Source: Desulfocapsa sp.
GTDB taxonomy: Bacteria > Desulfobacterota > Desulfobulbia > Desulfobulbales > Desulfocapsaceae
Reading direction: 5' to 3'
Assembly (NCBI GenBank): GCA_022712975.1
Contig: JAFLJO010000008.1
Coordinates: 1 to 41,056, forward strand
DNA: 41,056 nucleotides
Shown here: piece after piece, positions 32,972-41,056 of the stretch
How the letters are laid out: every line of letters begins with the position of its first letter
Position numbering within the stretch: the stretch's first letter is position 1
Made by a program: the position numbers and the translations under genes
The notes under the pieces: model-generated
What the model was told of the DNA's origin: nothing
What the model saw: the letters and a program-made list of their open reading frames with translations, nothing else
The model's database searches: none

Positions 32972-35335
32972 CTATTCGGCAAATCGTGTTATCCATTTTG
33001 GCCTAACACCATGAGTTCGCCATGTATCAAAGTCACCAAATATCTTGTGATAATCAGGTACTAGTTTAAACGATACTATTCTGCTTTTTCCCTCTACGCC
33101 ATTGAAGATAAGATGATTCTGGTATGGGGCAAATGGTTTTGTGAAAACATATTCTATCTGCTGGATGCCTTTCCTGAGAGAAAAAGAATGCTTTTTCTCT
33201 TGAAGATCTCCTCCTTTTGCATCCACGAGCTCTAGGGCAATAGAGGAGTTATCCGAAACACCTTCAACTTCACATGTGACTTTGTAATGTCCCGCCGGAA
33301 TGGGCAGTTCCCACATGGCAATTCGTTCTCCTTTCTTAATTTCCCTCGAAGGGGCAGCGCTCATATATCGAATATGCTCAAGAGCATTCATGTAATGCTC
33401 TTTCAATTCCATGGACATATGGGACGGGATGGTAAGGGAGGTCTCCTGTGCTCCTCCAAAAAGAATATAATTCTCTCTTTCTTTTTCGGTGGTAAGCACT
33501 GTTACCCATACATCATCATGTGGAACAGTAATTTCCAAGGGAATAATATGGACTTCATTATTCTTATCCCCGCTTACCATCCATTTTTGTGGCTCAAGTC
33601 GTATTGTTTTCTGTTGATGTGCCTCTAGCTTAATTTGAGTTGTGGCTTTACCAAAGTTAACAAAAACTTCTGTTGCAAAAGATCCACTCCGAACACCTAA
33701 AACAGGCACCTCTCTCCCCTTGGGAAGAACAAGAAAGCGCTTTACACTAATCCCTCGGTGACTTCCATGGATAAAGAGCATTCTTTCATTACGCGGAAAG
33801 GTTGGTCCGTTGAGAAAGATCCAGTTTTTTCCTATTGGGTTCGGGACCTGTGGAAGGGGGGCAACCTGTATAGTATTCCAGAAATCTGAGTATGGGCCTT
33901 TGGCCTGATGCTGGAGATTTTTAAATACTGAAGTTCCACGGGGTTCAAGATATAAAGAGCGAATAACGCCATTTTCATTTTCTTTGTTAATACCATCTGG
34001 CAAATAGATGGAGGAAGAAAGATACTGTTTGTAAAAGACACTGTCTTCACACCTCCAGAAGAAATTTTCTCTCCAGCTGATGCGACCAAATTCAAAACAG
34101 ATAACCATGATAATAACCAGACTGGCTCCCTTGATAAATCGAACCCGGGAGGCGTAAAATCTGGAGAGCATTGTACAGGCGATAACAACAATTGGTAACT
34201 GAAGGTAAGAAAAATGGAATGGCTGAACTTCATATTTCCCACATAGAGATATTAAAAAAGCTAGTATTGTATAGGAACCCAGGGAAAGTATAAAAATGTT
34301 GTGAGAAGTGTCTTGGGTGCTTTGTGTAAGACGATACTTTGCAAAACATTGTCTACCCGTAAGTACTAGTCCAAGAGTAAACGCCAGAGATACCGCACAG
34401 CCAAGAGCGTTTATAATATACAAGGTGTTGTTTTTTAATCCAAGTAAGGCTTGTTCTGTCCATGGTTTCTCGAGAATCTCGGCAGGAACTTTATAATCTT
34501 TAATGAAATTGAAGCTGGCAAACATATTACTTAACGTCGTACTGAAATCCATTACTAAGTTGGGAGTAAAAATAACTACACCAACAATGGCACCAGATAT
34601 TAATATGCAACATTTATATAGAAAATATCGATAATCTCTTTCGTACCTCAACTCTAAACAGAGCAGTATTCCCGGAGCCATTCCAACAAGCATCCCATTA
34701 TATTTTGCAGAAAAGGCAGCCCCCACCGCAATTCCACAGAAAAACAGCCATATCTTTTTGTATTTGCGATCAATATAGAACAGAAGAAAAAGAAAGCAAA
34801 GTGCAGCAAACAGATCAACACCGATATCGCCAGTTGCAAAATGTGACACTGAAACAGACATCGGTGCAATGGCTAGAAGAAACATCGCTAACAGTCCACT
34901 TTTTTTATCTCTGGTTAACCTGAAAACCAGCTTGTAGGCAATGCCCATAATCGCTATACCGTAAGCAACACGTAATATACGCATATAATAGATAAGAAAA
35001 TAACGCTCGGGCACCTCGACTCCAAAAGCCAGGAAAAGTGGACGCAATAAATACTCATCGAGATGATTTAGGCCAAATGGGTAACCATCGTAAAACAGAC
35101 TGCCATAATAGCGGACATATGTACCATTAAGAAAATCCAACAAGGCTACAACCTGCTTGGCCTCGTCAGGATGAAAAGAGTACCCTTGACTACCCAACCC
35201 CCTGAAGATACCGGACATTCTCAGATACAAAGCAAGCAAAAGGACAGCCACCCCAAAGAACATAAAAAGGGATCGTTTTTTTTCAACCGCAGCCTGTTGC
35301 TCTGTTTTTTGTGTGGAAGGAATCCTATTATGCAT
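32972..35335 (-). CDS. GT39-like polytopic membrane glycosyltransferase
   Basis: A 787-residue membrane protein of the PMT/ArnT (GT-C) type. The first helix (LFMFFGVAVLLLALYL) is followed by a large loop holding YSFHPDEAKQVV, where the acidic pair is the expected catalytic motif, and about ten more helices to residue 425. The remaining 360 residues form a periplasmic domain that looks beta-rich (LVLPKGREVPVLGVRSG, GHYKVTCEVEGVS), possibly a carbohydrate-binding module. Such enzymes move a sugar from polyprenyl phosphate to lipid or protein outside the membrane. The start at 35335 follows AGGCGGA; a TTG start at 35356 would add seven residues. The GtrB-like gene at 37082 could make its donor. 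Confidence 0.82.
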   Translation of the reverse strand: MHNRIPSTQKTEQQAAVEKKRSLFMFFGVAVLLLALYLRMSGIFRGLGSQGYSFHPDEAKQVVALLDFLNGTYVRYYGSLFYDGYPFGLNHLDEYLLRPLFLAFGVEVPERYFLIYYMRILRVAYGIAIMGIAYKLVFRLTRDKKSGLLAMFLLAIAPMSVSVSHFATGDIGVDLFAALCFLFLLFYIDRKYKKIWLFFCGIAVGAAFSAKYNGMLVGMAPGILLCLELRYERDYRYFLYKCCILISGAIVGVVIFTPNLVMDFSTTLSNMFASFNFIKDYKVPAEILEKPWTEQALLGLKNNTLYIINALGCAVSLAFTLGLVLTGRQCFAKYRLTQSTQDTSHNIFILSLGSYTILAFLISLCGKYEVQPFHFSYLQLPIVVIACTMLSRFYASRVRFIKGASLVIIMVICFEFGRISWRENFFWRCEDSVFYKQYLSSSIYLPDGINKENENGVIRSLYLEPRGTSVFKNLQHQAKGPYSDFWNTIQVAPLPQVPNPIGKNWIFLNGPTFPRNERMLFIHGSHRGISVKRFLVLPKGREVPVLGVRSGSFATEVFVNFGKATTQIKLEAHQQKTIRLEPQKWMVSGDKNNEVHIIPLEITVPHDDVWVTVLTTEKERENYILFGGAQETSLTIPSHMSMELKEHYMNALEHIRYMSAAPSREIKKGERIAMWELPIPAGHYKVTCEVEGVSDNSSIALELVDAKGGDLQEKKHSFSLRKGIQQIEYVFTKPFAPYQNHLIFNGVEGKSRIVSFKLVPDYHKIFGDFDTWRTHGVRPKWITRFAE

Positions 35336-35817
35336 AAAATAAATCCGCCTAACCAATGGAATTAATGTTGTTGTTCCTTGACTTTTTGAATACGATGGTC
35401 ACTTATAAGAAATTCTAAGAGCACGCAGAAGAAGCTTTGATTGGATATATGATGGTCATTGTGCCCATTGCCTGTAACATTGCGCTGTTTACTTATTGTC
35501 GATAGCAGTCCCATGAAATGATTTTTCACCAAAATACAACGCAACAAACCTTGCAATCTTATAAATGAATATTATCTTCCACCAAATGACTACTAATAAG
35601 AAGACGAGTTGAACTAAAACATTCAGTGTATTATATTGACTATTTTTGTCTCTCTTCTTTTCCAGAAAACCTGTCGTACCAATGACTTTCTTTCGCTTTT
35701 ATGGAAGAAAAAATTCTCTCGAAAATGCTTCTGGTGACTTTGATATGACAGTATGTTACTTTACTGAGTTTTATTGTTAACTTGAATTTCCCCCAAACTA
35801 CCAAAAGGAGTAATACC
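35336..35817. promoter_or_regulatory. Intergenic region between divergent membrane glycosyltransferase and secreted-protein genes
   Basis: About 480 bases without a supported coding frame separate two divergent genes, so promoters for both should lie here. The DNA is AT-rich. TTGACT occurs near 35378 and TTGACT again near 35635, either of which could be a -35 element, but I see no well-spaced -10 partner. The last bases hold the strong ribosome site AGGAG of the right-hand gene. Confidence 0.35.
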
Positions 35818-36681
35818 ATGACAGATAAACACAAGTATTTCAACAAATTATTCGGGATTTCTCTCCTATCTTTCACCATGGTCAGCTCTTGTTTTCTCCA
35901 AGATGCAGAAAGTGCTGAGGTCTCATCAGCAAAAACAAGCTTAGTTGTGATCGATGCTGAGTTTCTGAGAGAACACGATGCCTCACCCTCTGAAGTTATT
36001 GATTATAGTGTCACTCATTATCTTGACCAGGTGAATTATACTCCCGGACGTGTTTCCTGGAATTGGGGACCACTCCCCGGATATAGTGCCTGGCCTCCGG
36101 GATCTACCCCGCTGACAGCAAGAATCTGGGCATGGAGAACATATAACGGCGGAAAGACCTACGAGGGACTTGGGTGGGACTATATTCTCAACACCACCAC
36201 TTCTAAACATCGAGCAAGTGATGTCCCCGATTGGGTAGGGACGATGATGTCTTCGTTATGCCATACCAATGCGACATGTAATGCTACTGAAAGAACACCC
36301 ATTACATTCTTTCCACCACTGAGTAGCAGTGTGGCAGGGGATGGCTTCAGATCTTTTACTATTATACCAAAAGATGTTGGTGTTTTTTATCAGAATGAAA
36401 CTCAACAGTTTAAGGTGTTAGCTGTAAATACAGCAGGGGTTGTACTGGATCTCACCAATGAGGTGGATTGGTACATTGACCCGGAAGGTGCTCCTTATCA
36501 ATCATCGTCTCAAGATATGACTGAAGGAGCAATTGCAACAATTGACAACACAGGAAAAGCCACTATTAAAAACAGTTGGGGAAGAGTAATGGTTAATGCC
36601 TGTTACCCTAAGGGTTGCGCTCCCAATTCATCTCCGTCTGCAGCAGGCACAGCCGTAAATCTCTTACTCTTAAATAAATAG
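35818..36681 (+). CDS. Secreted protein with Big/Ig-like C-terminal region, unknown function
   Basis: A 287-residue protein. The start at 35818 follows AGGAG at an ideal distance. The signal sequence is basic then hydrophobic (KLFGISLLSFTMVSSCFLQ), with a possible lipobox-like VSSC at residues 22-25, so it may be a lipoprotein. Residues 60-150 are rich in Trp, Tyr and Gly (WNWGPLPGYSAWPPG, RTYNGGKTYEGLGWDY). Residues 190-275 read like a bacterial Ig-like Big2 domain (FTIIPKDVGVFYQNETQQF, IDNTGKATIKNSWG). It could bind or cap surface polysaccharide. It is followed by a hairpin, so is likely a single-gene unit. Confidence 0.65.
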   Translation: MTDKHKYFNKLFGISLLSFTMVSSCFLQDAESAEVSSAKTSLVVIDAEFLREHDASPSEVIDYSVTHYLDQVNYTPGRVSWNWGPLPGYSAWPPGSTPLTARIWAWRTYNGGKTYEGLGWDYILNTTTSKHRASDVPDWVGTMMSSLCHTNATCNATERTPITFFPPLSSSVAGDGFRSFTIIPKDVGVFYQNETQQFKVLAVNTAGVVLDLTNEVDWYIDPEGAPYQSSSQDMTEGAIATIDNTGKATIKNSWGRVMVNACYPKGCAPNSSPSAAGTAVNLLLLNK

Positions 36682-36716
36682 TATTACAGATCGGATTGCA
36701 GAGCATTAACTACTCA

Positions 36717-36759
36717 CAGTGACAACATCGTGGTTTCAAAAAACTAGATGTTGTCACTG
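36717..36759 (+). terminator. Hairpin after the secreted Big-like protein gene
   Basis: CAGTGACAACATC at 36717-36729 pairs perfectly with GATGTTGTCACTG at 36747-36759 across a 17-base loop. It starts 36 bases after the stop codon at 36681. There is no T run straight after the stem, so it may be a weak terminator or an RNA-stabilising structure. Confidence 0.5.
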
Positions 36760-37081
36760 GTTACAGGTTCCTGGTATTTTTGTAGGTCGGCTGGATCATG
36801 AAATTTTCAAGTGCCCCATGAGTAATTACTCAGAAAGAAGGATTTTCAGGAAAAAGAAAGCATTATTTCTATTTATTATTGCATAAGATTATGAAACTCA
36901 CATGACAAGTGTGTCGTCTTCCCTCTTGATATACTCTTCGTGGCTCAAAAGAGCCGATGTGGCACTTTACTTGTTGCTCAAATAATAAATTTTCAGTTCG
37001 CACAACGAACTTTCCACCCCACTTGTTCATAGTGGATTTTTTTGTTTATAGTTATTTATGTATTCTTTATAGAAGTCCTCA
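36760..37081. promoter_or_regulatory. Leader region upstream of the GtrB-like gene
   Basis: No coding frame is supported here. Several short dyads are present: GAGTAATTACTC at 36820-36831 (perfect 12-base palindrome), GGCTC-AAAA-GAGCC at 36942-36955 and AGTTCG-CACAA-CGAACT at 36995-37011. The spacing of small hairpins in the last 150 bases before the start could indicate operator sites or a structured leader. I do not recognise a known riboswitch. Confidence 0.4.
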
Positions 37082-38068
37082 ATGAGTACAAATAATACAA
37101 TTTTTAAGGTGATTGATTTGGACGTTTCTGTTGTTATTCCGCTCTTAAATGAGGAAAAAAATATCCCCATCCTCTATGAAGAACTGACCGAGACTCTTGG
37201 AAAGATAGATGTTTCGTATGAGTTGATTTTTGTTGATGACGGTAGCAGTGATTCCAGCTTGGAAGTGTTAGAGGATTTACACAAACAAGATCAGAAGGTT
37301 TGCATAATTTCTTTAAGAAGAAACTTTGGCCAAACTGCGGCAATGAGTGCTGGTTTTGATCATGCATCTGGTGAAATTATCATAACCATGGATGCTGATT
37401 TGCAAAATGATCCTTCCGACATCCCCATGTTGCTCAACTCGATTCAAGAAGGTGCCGACTTGGTCACCGGCTGGAGATTTGACCGTAAGGATCCCTTTTT
37501 CAGTAGAAAATTGCCTTCTAAAATTGCTAATAAGATTATATCATTTTCAACTGGTGTTCAATTACATGATTATGGCTGTACCTTAAAGGCTTTTAAACGG
37601 GAAGTGATCAAAAGTATTAAGTTGTATGGCGAGATGCATCGCTTTATTCCGGCCATCGCCAGTGCAATGGGTGTCACCATTTCAGAGGTGAAAGTCAATC
37701 ATCGGGCAAGGCGCTATGGCACATCAAAGTACGGTATTTCACGAACATTGCGCGTTATTCTTGATCTCATTACTGTAAAGTTTTTGTTGGATTATGCGAC
37801 CAGGCCAATTCATGTCTTTGGCAGCATAGGATTTCTATCAGGTGTAGTGGGAAGCGGATTGGCATTTATTTTAGTTTTCCAACGTCAAATATATGGAATC
37901 CCGCTTTCCACCCGCCCCCTTCTGCTCCTGGCTATTCTCTTGATTTTTATCGGAGTACAATTCATAACTATTGGCCTTATCGCTGAAATGCTGGCAAGAA
38001 CCTATCACGAGTCTCAGAATAAACCAACGTACTATATTCGCAAAATAGTCTCCCCGGAAGGAGTGTAA
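37082..38068 (+). CDS. Polyprenyl-phosphate glycosyltransferase (GtrB/ArnC/DPM1-like GT2)
   Basis: A 328-residue GT2 with a membrane tail. The catalytic part shows SVVIPLLNEEKNIPILYEEL, LIFVDDGSSDSSLEVLEDL, RRNFGQTAAMSAGFDHASG, TMDADLQNDPSDIPMLL with the D-x-D metal site, and DYGCTLKAFKREVIK; this is the GtrB/ArnC order. Two hydrophobic helices at about 245-265 and 280-305 anchor it. Such enzymes charge undecaprenyl phosphate with a single sugar, which GT-C enzymes like the one at 32972 then use outside the membrane. The gene after it begins four bases past its stop. Confidence 0.92.
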   Translation: MSTNNTIFKVIDLDVSVVIPLLNEEKNIPILYEELTETLGKIDVSYELIFVDDGSSDSSLEVLEDLHKQDQKVCIISLRRNFGQTAAMSAGFDHASGEIIITMDADLQNDPSDIPMLLNSIQEGADLVTGWRFDRKDPFFSRKLPSKIANKIISFSTGVQLHDYGCTLKAFKREVIKSIKLYGEMHRFIPAIASAMGVTISEVKVNHRARRYGTSKYGISRTLRVILDLITVKFLLDYATRPIHVFGSIGFLSGVVGSGLAFILVFQRQIYGIPLSTRPLLLLAILLIFIGVQFITIGLIAEMLARTYHESQNKPTYYIRKIVSPEGV

Positions 38069-38071
38069 GCA

Positions 38072-38893
38072 ATGGCTATTTTTGTCACAAAGAAATTACA
38101 TATAGCATACTCTATACCTTGCATTGCAGTGAGCATATTGCTTCTGTTACTGCACTCAGCCATAGCAAGTGAAATTGATCCCTCGGATCCTCCAAAGCAG
38201 GATGTAAAATTGATTTGGGCTGAGAATTATGGGCAAGGTGAACAAATATATTTTAGCAGTTATGAAAATAACACCTGGCAGTCTCCGCTTCAACTTAGCA
38301 ACAGTCTCGAACTAGTATTTCACGCATCAGTCAGTTCAGGCACTGACGGAAAAATATGGGCTGTATGGACCAGTAAAGAAAAAGAAGTGAGTTTTCTTGA
38401 GTGGTCTGTTTCCGATTCGTCCAAATGGAGCAAACCACGTCGCATTTACAATGGCCTGGATACCAATAAGGCTGCAACGATTATTGTTGATACCAACAAT
38501 ATACCTTGGCTTGCCTGGGCTGGTGTGCAAAACAAGTATCCCGATATCTTTTGGTCTCGGTGGAATGGTAAGGGCTGGGATCCTCCTGTAAAAGCACATG
38601 AAGACAACAAGGTGCCTGATCTTGCTCCTAAACTAATTCTTGATGGTATTGGCCGTATTGTACTTTCATGGCAGACTTTCGCAAATGGACAATATGTAAC
38701 CGTCTATAAGGTATGGGATGGCTATAAGTGGCAGCAGGAACCTGACTTATTAACAATGAAAAAATCGATGAGTACATTCTCTAAATCGAAACGATTTCCA
38801 GACATTCCAAACTTTATTAAAGACACGGGTAAGGCAACTTATTTCATCAAAGAAACCTATGGCGCAGGGTCTATTCCTCTTTCTGATTTTTAA
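38072..38893 (+). CDS. Secreted beta-propeller-like protein, unknown function
   Basis: A 273-residue protein with a signal peptide (AYSIPCIAVSILLLLLHSAIAS) and the strong ribosome site AAGGAG. The mature chain contains several imperfect repeats built as W-x-x-P plus a short strand: NNTWQSPLQLSNS, SSKWSKPRRIYNG and GKGWDPPVKAHED, each followed by a phrase such as GKIWAVWTS, IPWLAWAG or RIVLSWQTF. This is the look of a BNR/sialidase-type beta-propeller, with about four blades in this short chain. A carbohydrate-binding role is likely; no catalytic residues can be assigned. It lies four bases after the GtrB-like gene. Confidence 0.7.
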   Translation: MAIFVTKKLHIAYSIPCIAVSILLLLLHSAIASEIDPSDPPKQDVKLIWAENYGQGEQIYFSSYENNTWQSPLQLSNSLELVFHASVSSGTDGKIWAVWTSKEKEVSFLEWSVSDSSKWSKPRRIYNGLDTNKAATIIVDTNNIPWLAWAGVQNKYPDIFWSRWNGKGWDPPVKAHEDNKVPDLAPKLILDGIGRIVLSWQTFANGQYVTVYKVWDGYKWQQEPDLLTMKKSMSTFSKSKRFPDIPNFIKDTGKATYFIKETYGAGSIPLSDF

Positions 38894-38927
38894 ATCATTT
38901 CTTTCCATCAACTCCATATAATTTGTT

Positions 38928-39662
38928 ATGAATCGAATCAGCTGGTACGTATTTTATCTTTCCAGTTCTGTTCTGGCTGTGACACTTTTCTCAGGAACAG
39001 CTTTTTGTCAAAGAGGTATTCTCGCTTTTGGTGATAGTTTGACAGAAGGTTGCTATGTTGAAAATACCACAGATTGTGGGCATGTTGGAGGATTCGCATA
39101 TTGGAACAAGCTGCAGTCCTTACTTGTCGATAATAACTTCAATATTACAGTATTTAACCATGGCAAAGGGGGAGAAGTTACAAGCGATGGCGTAAACCGA
39201 CTCAAATCACGACTTAGCGAAATAAGTTGCGAGCGTGAGATAGAGTATGTCTTAATTATGGAAGGAACGAATGATCTATTACATCATGTTGACCTAGACA
39301 CCATTATATTTAATCTAGAAGCCATGATTACCATTACTCGTGACGCAAATATAGAACCTCTTATTGCAACCATACCACCTGATCCAGACCACCCCTATAA
39401 AGACATTGAAGGATTGAATTCAGGGATTCGTCTCTTAGCTACTGAGCTGGATGTCACTCTTGTCGAACAGTACAATGCATTAGCTCCACAATGGGGACTT
39501 TACACACCTGGATGCTATAATCCACCTGATCGCTTACATCCCAATAGAGAGGGATTTGATGTTATGGGAACCGTATGGTATGAAAGTTTGTATCCTTTGC
39601 TAAAACCTACATTGAATCCTGCAATTCAGCTTCTTCTGCTTAGCGATACTGAGCAGATGTAA
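38928..39662 (+). CDS. Secreted SGNH/GDSL-family hydrolase
   Basis: A 244-residue protein with a signal peptide (YVFYLSSSVLAVTLFSGTAFC, shown here in its core VLAVTLFSGTAFC) and the SGNH catalytic set: block I FGDSLTEG with Ser37, block II GKGGEVTSDG, block III EGTNDLLH and block V DRLHPNREG with the Asp-His pair. Such enzymes remove acetyl or other acyl groups from polysaccharides or lipids. Located next to glycan genes, a polysaccharide O-deacetylase is the best guess; lipase-like activity is an alternative. The ribosome site is weak. It is 34 bases after the propeller-like gene and is presumably part of the same transcript. Confidence 0.88.
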   Translation: MNRISWYVFYLSSSVLAVTLFSGTAFCQRGILAFGDSLTEGCYVENTTDCGHVGGFAYWNKLQSLLVDNNFNITVFNHGKGGEVTSDGVNRLKSRLSEISCEREIEYVLIMEGTNDLLHHVDLDTIIFNLEAMITITRDANIEPLIATIPPDPDHPYKDIEGLNSGIRLLATELDVTLVEQYNALAPQWGLYTPGCYNPPDRLHPNREGFDVMGTVWYESLYPLLKPTLNPAIQLLLLSDTEQM

Positions 39663-39769
39663 TCAATTCCTTTTAACAAAGAGACGCGATTGATTACACT
39701 ATTGTATCAGTTGAAAAATATGACACACCGCTCTATACCTGTTTTTCAGGCGCACTGAAATGGATTAAA

Positions 39770-40510
39770 ATGAGCAAAAAAAAAGAATTTAAACTACTCG
39801 ATCCAGAGGGATTGGCAACCCTCAACGTGGTCGCTGAAGCCGATCGCTTTAATCACTGGATATATCAAACCATCAGCCCTTATTGCAATGGAAAAACATT
39901 AGAAATTGGCAGTGGTATCGGAAACAGTTCCAAGTACTTCCTGAACAATAACCAGGAACTGAGTCTTAGTGATATTCGTCAAAATTATATCGATATTCTG
40001 GGAGAGCAGTTTGCTACACGGTCAAATCTCAATGCTATATTGAAAATTGATATTGTTTCCTCGGACTTTGATATCACGTATGCACATTATTTCAAACAGT
40101 TTGACTGTATTTATGCTCTAAACGTTATAGAACATGTTGAAAATGACAGCATGGCCATTGCCAATTGTAAAAAACTTTTAAAGACCGGCGGGAAATTGAT
40201 AATACTTGTCCCCGCCTATCAGCAACTCTATAATAATTTTGACAAAGAGCTAGAACACTATCGACGCTACAGCCTGAAACAACTTGACCTGTTGATGGTA
40301 GAAAATGAACTCACTATAATTCACCATCAACATTTCAACTTTGTGGGAATATTGGGTTGGTGGCTAAATGGGAGTTTGCTTAAGAAAAAGATCATTCCTT
40401 CCGGGCAGATGAAATTGTATAATTCGTTAGTGCCTGTATTTAAGATTGTTGATAAATGTATTTTCAATACAATGGGACTCAATGTTATCAGTGTAGGTCA
40501 GAAAAAATAA
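39770..40510 (+). CDS. Class I SAM-dependent methyltransferase
   Basis: A 246-residue class I methyltransferase. Motif I is LEIGSGIGNSSKYF at residues 44-57, motif II is around LSLSDIR-type LSDIRQNYIDIL, and motif IV is CIYALNVIEHVENDSMAIANC. LKTGGKLIILVPAYQQLYNN follows as motif VI, and HYRRYSLKQLDLL is typical of methyltransferases in polysaccharide and lipid-linked sugar clusters. There is no membrane segment. It lies 107 bases after the hydrolase gene, and the short gap contains no clear terminator. The acceptor is unknown; a methylated terminal sugar is a reasonable guess from context. Confidence 0.88.
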   Translation: MSKKKEFKLLDPEGLATLNVVAEADRFNHWIYQTISPYCNGKTLEIGSGIGNSSKYFLNNNQELSLSDIRQNYIDILGEQFATRSNLNAILKIDIVSSDFDITYAHYFKQFDCIYALNVIEHVENDSMAIANCKKLLKTGGKLIILVPAYQQLYNNFDKELEHYRRYSLKQLDLLMVENELTIIHHQHFNFVGILGWWLNGSLLKKKIIPSGQMKLYNSLVPVFKIVDKCIFNTMGLNVISVGQKK

Positions 40511-40582
40511 TTACTACGGGATCAAATAGTATTGCTGATCCGATCCCAAGACACAGAAAAGGGTTAGCCAGATCCGCTCCCC

Positions 40583-40924
40583 CTATTCTTTACAAAATGG
40601 ATTGTAGCCAGGCTGGAAAGAATCTTTGTAACTTGTGAATAAGTTAAATTTAAAGATACTCCATATGGCTGAAACACCATCCTTCCAGTTGATTTTCTTC
40701 CCCTCATTGTACGTTCTTCCTGAATAGGATATTGGCACTTCGTAGATACGTATATCATCTATTTTTGAGATTTTGGCCGTCATCTCTGGTTCTATGCCAA
40801 ACCTGTTCGAAGTGAGTATCATGTTTCGTAGAATATCCCCCCGAAAGGCTTTGTAACAGGTCTCCATGTCCGTCAGGTTGAGATTCGTAAGCATGTTCGA
40901 AAGGAAGGTCAGAAAACTATTAAA
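40583..40924 (-). pseudogene. GT2 glycosyltransferase remnant (dolichol-phosphate mannosyltransferase-like), 5' end cut by an IS
   Basis: The remaining frame reads FLTFLSNMLTNLNLTDMET, then CYKAFRGDIL, FGIEPEMTAKISK, YEVPISYSGRTYNEGKKI and NWKDGVSAIWSIFKFNLF. These are the last 110 or so residues of a DPM1-like GT2; the first 140, with the D-x-D site, are missing. The break at 40924/40925 coincides with the start of an IS21-like end. The nominal start codon of the frame falls inside the IS. With no N-terminal catalytic half it is inactive. Confidence 0.85.
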
Positions 40925-41056
40925 TGTCAATTACTTTGTCCGGTTCGCGACAATTACCTTGTCCGGTTTTTCATCTCTTCAATATTCTAAATTTTCAGCT
41001 CCTATTTGTTGATATTTTTGTACTGCTTTTTTGGCCCTGCAAAGTTGTGATTTTTT
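40925..41056. mobile_element. End of an IS21-like insertion sequence
   Basis: The element begins TGTCAATTACTTTGTCCGG at 40925, directly at the break in the GT2 gene. A second copy of the motif, CAATTACCTTGTCCGG (40951-40966), follows 23 bases after the first, CAATTACTTTGTCCGG (40928-40943). Terminal TG and repeated end boxes are characteristic of IS21-family elements. The element leaves the window, so its other end and any target duplication cannot be seen. Confidence 0.7.
40979..41056 (-). CDS. 3' end of a transposon gene (partial, probably IstB- or IstA-like)
   Basis: A minus-strand frame is open from the window edge to a stop at 40979-40981 and encodes 25 residues including LCRAKKAVQKYQQIGAE. 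It ends 54 bases before the IS end, the expected place for the last IS21 gene. The peptide is too short to identify by itself; the assignment is by position. Confidence 0.35.
   Translation of the reverse strand, partial: KKSQLCRAKKAVQKYQQIGAENLEY

Noticed and set aside
33832..34242. 136-residue minus-strand ORF overlapping the GT39-like gene in another frame
   Set aside because: It is a shadow frame of the membrane glycosyltransferase with no independent support.
1..41056. tRNA, rRNA, CRISPR arrays, known riboswitches (TPP, cyclic di-GMP)
   Set aside because: I looked for T-arm signatures, regularly spaced repeats and riboswitch core motifs, including upstream of thiL and the polysaccharide genes, and found none.

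Overview
The window looks like a Gram-negative bacterial chromosome, most likely from the Desulfobacterota (delta-proteobacterial sulfate or sulfur metabolisers). This assignment rests on general gene content: a lone CooC-type ATPase, a ThiI-like PP-loop enzyme directly after recN, an LD-carboxypeptidase, CoaX-type pantothenate kinase and a Wzx/Wzy-style sugar-transferase locus. It is an inference, not a measured placement. No tRNA, rRNA or CRISPR array was seen.

Left part (1-14.2 kb). The window opens inside an IS1182-like transposase fragment that runs in frame into the C-terminal third of recN, so recN is broken or chimeric. A tRNA-thiolation-type enzyme follows with an ATGA overlap. Next comes a block of cooC (-), a BAX-inhibitor-1 membrane protein, coaBC and an MFS transporter (+). 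Then come housekeeping genes: ldcA and coaX (-), then cutA, a small zinc-ribbon protein, a membrane-anchored protein of unknown function, a small conserved protein and thiL (+), then a dCMP deaminase, a solute-binding lipoprotein and an alpha/beta hydrolase (-).

Middle part (14.4-21 kb). After a striking nested palindrome lies a forward gene set: a secreted protein, a radical SAM/SPASM-like gene broken by one frameshift, a PHP-glycosyltransferase fusion and a TIM-barrel-like protein. It looks like a cell-surface glycan pathway I cannot name.

Duplication. From about 21054 to 25260 the cooC-BI-1-coaBC-MFS block is present again in inverted orientation. It is roughly 4.2 kb and about 92-97% identical at protein level by eye. 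The second coaBC carries one amber nonsense codon. The two copies bracket about 14.9 kb, which could invert by homologous recombination. The homology reaches the 3' end of the sugar transferase next to copy 2, and a degraded piece of such a gene sits beside copy 1.

Right part (25.2-41 kb). A leftward polysaccharide operon runs 35335->25233: a GT39-like membrane glycosyltransferase (separate promoter likely), UDP-glucuronate decarboxylase, two GT4s, three GT2s and the polyprenyl-phosphate sugar transferase that starts the repeat unit. To its right, forward genes encode a secreted Big-like protein, a polyprenyl-phosphate glycosyltransferase (GtrB/ArnC type), a secreted propeller-like protein, an SGNH hydrolase and a methyltransferase. 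The last gene, a GT2 on the minus strand, is cut off by the end of an IS21-like element starting at 40925.

Together the window joins coenzyme A and thiamine cofactor genes to a large exopolysaccharide/glycan region shaped by IS insertion and inverted duplication.
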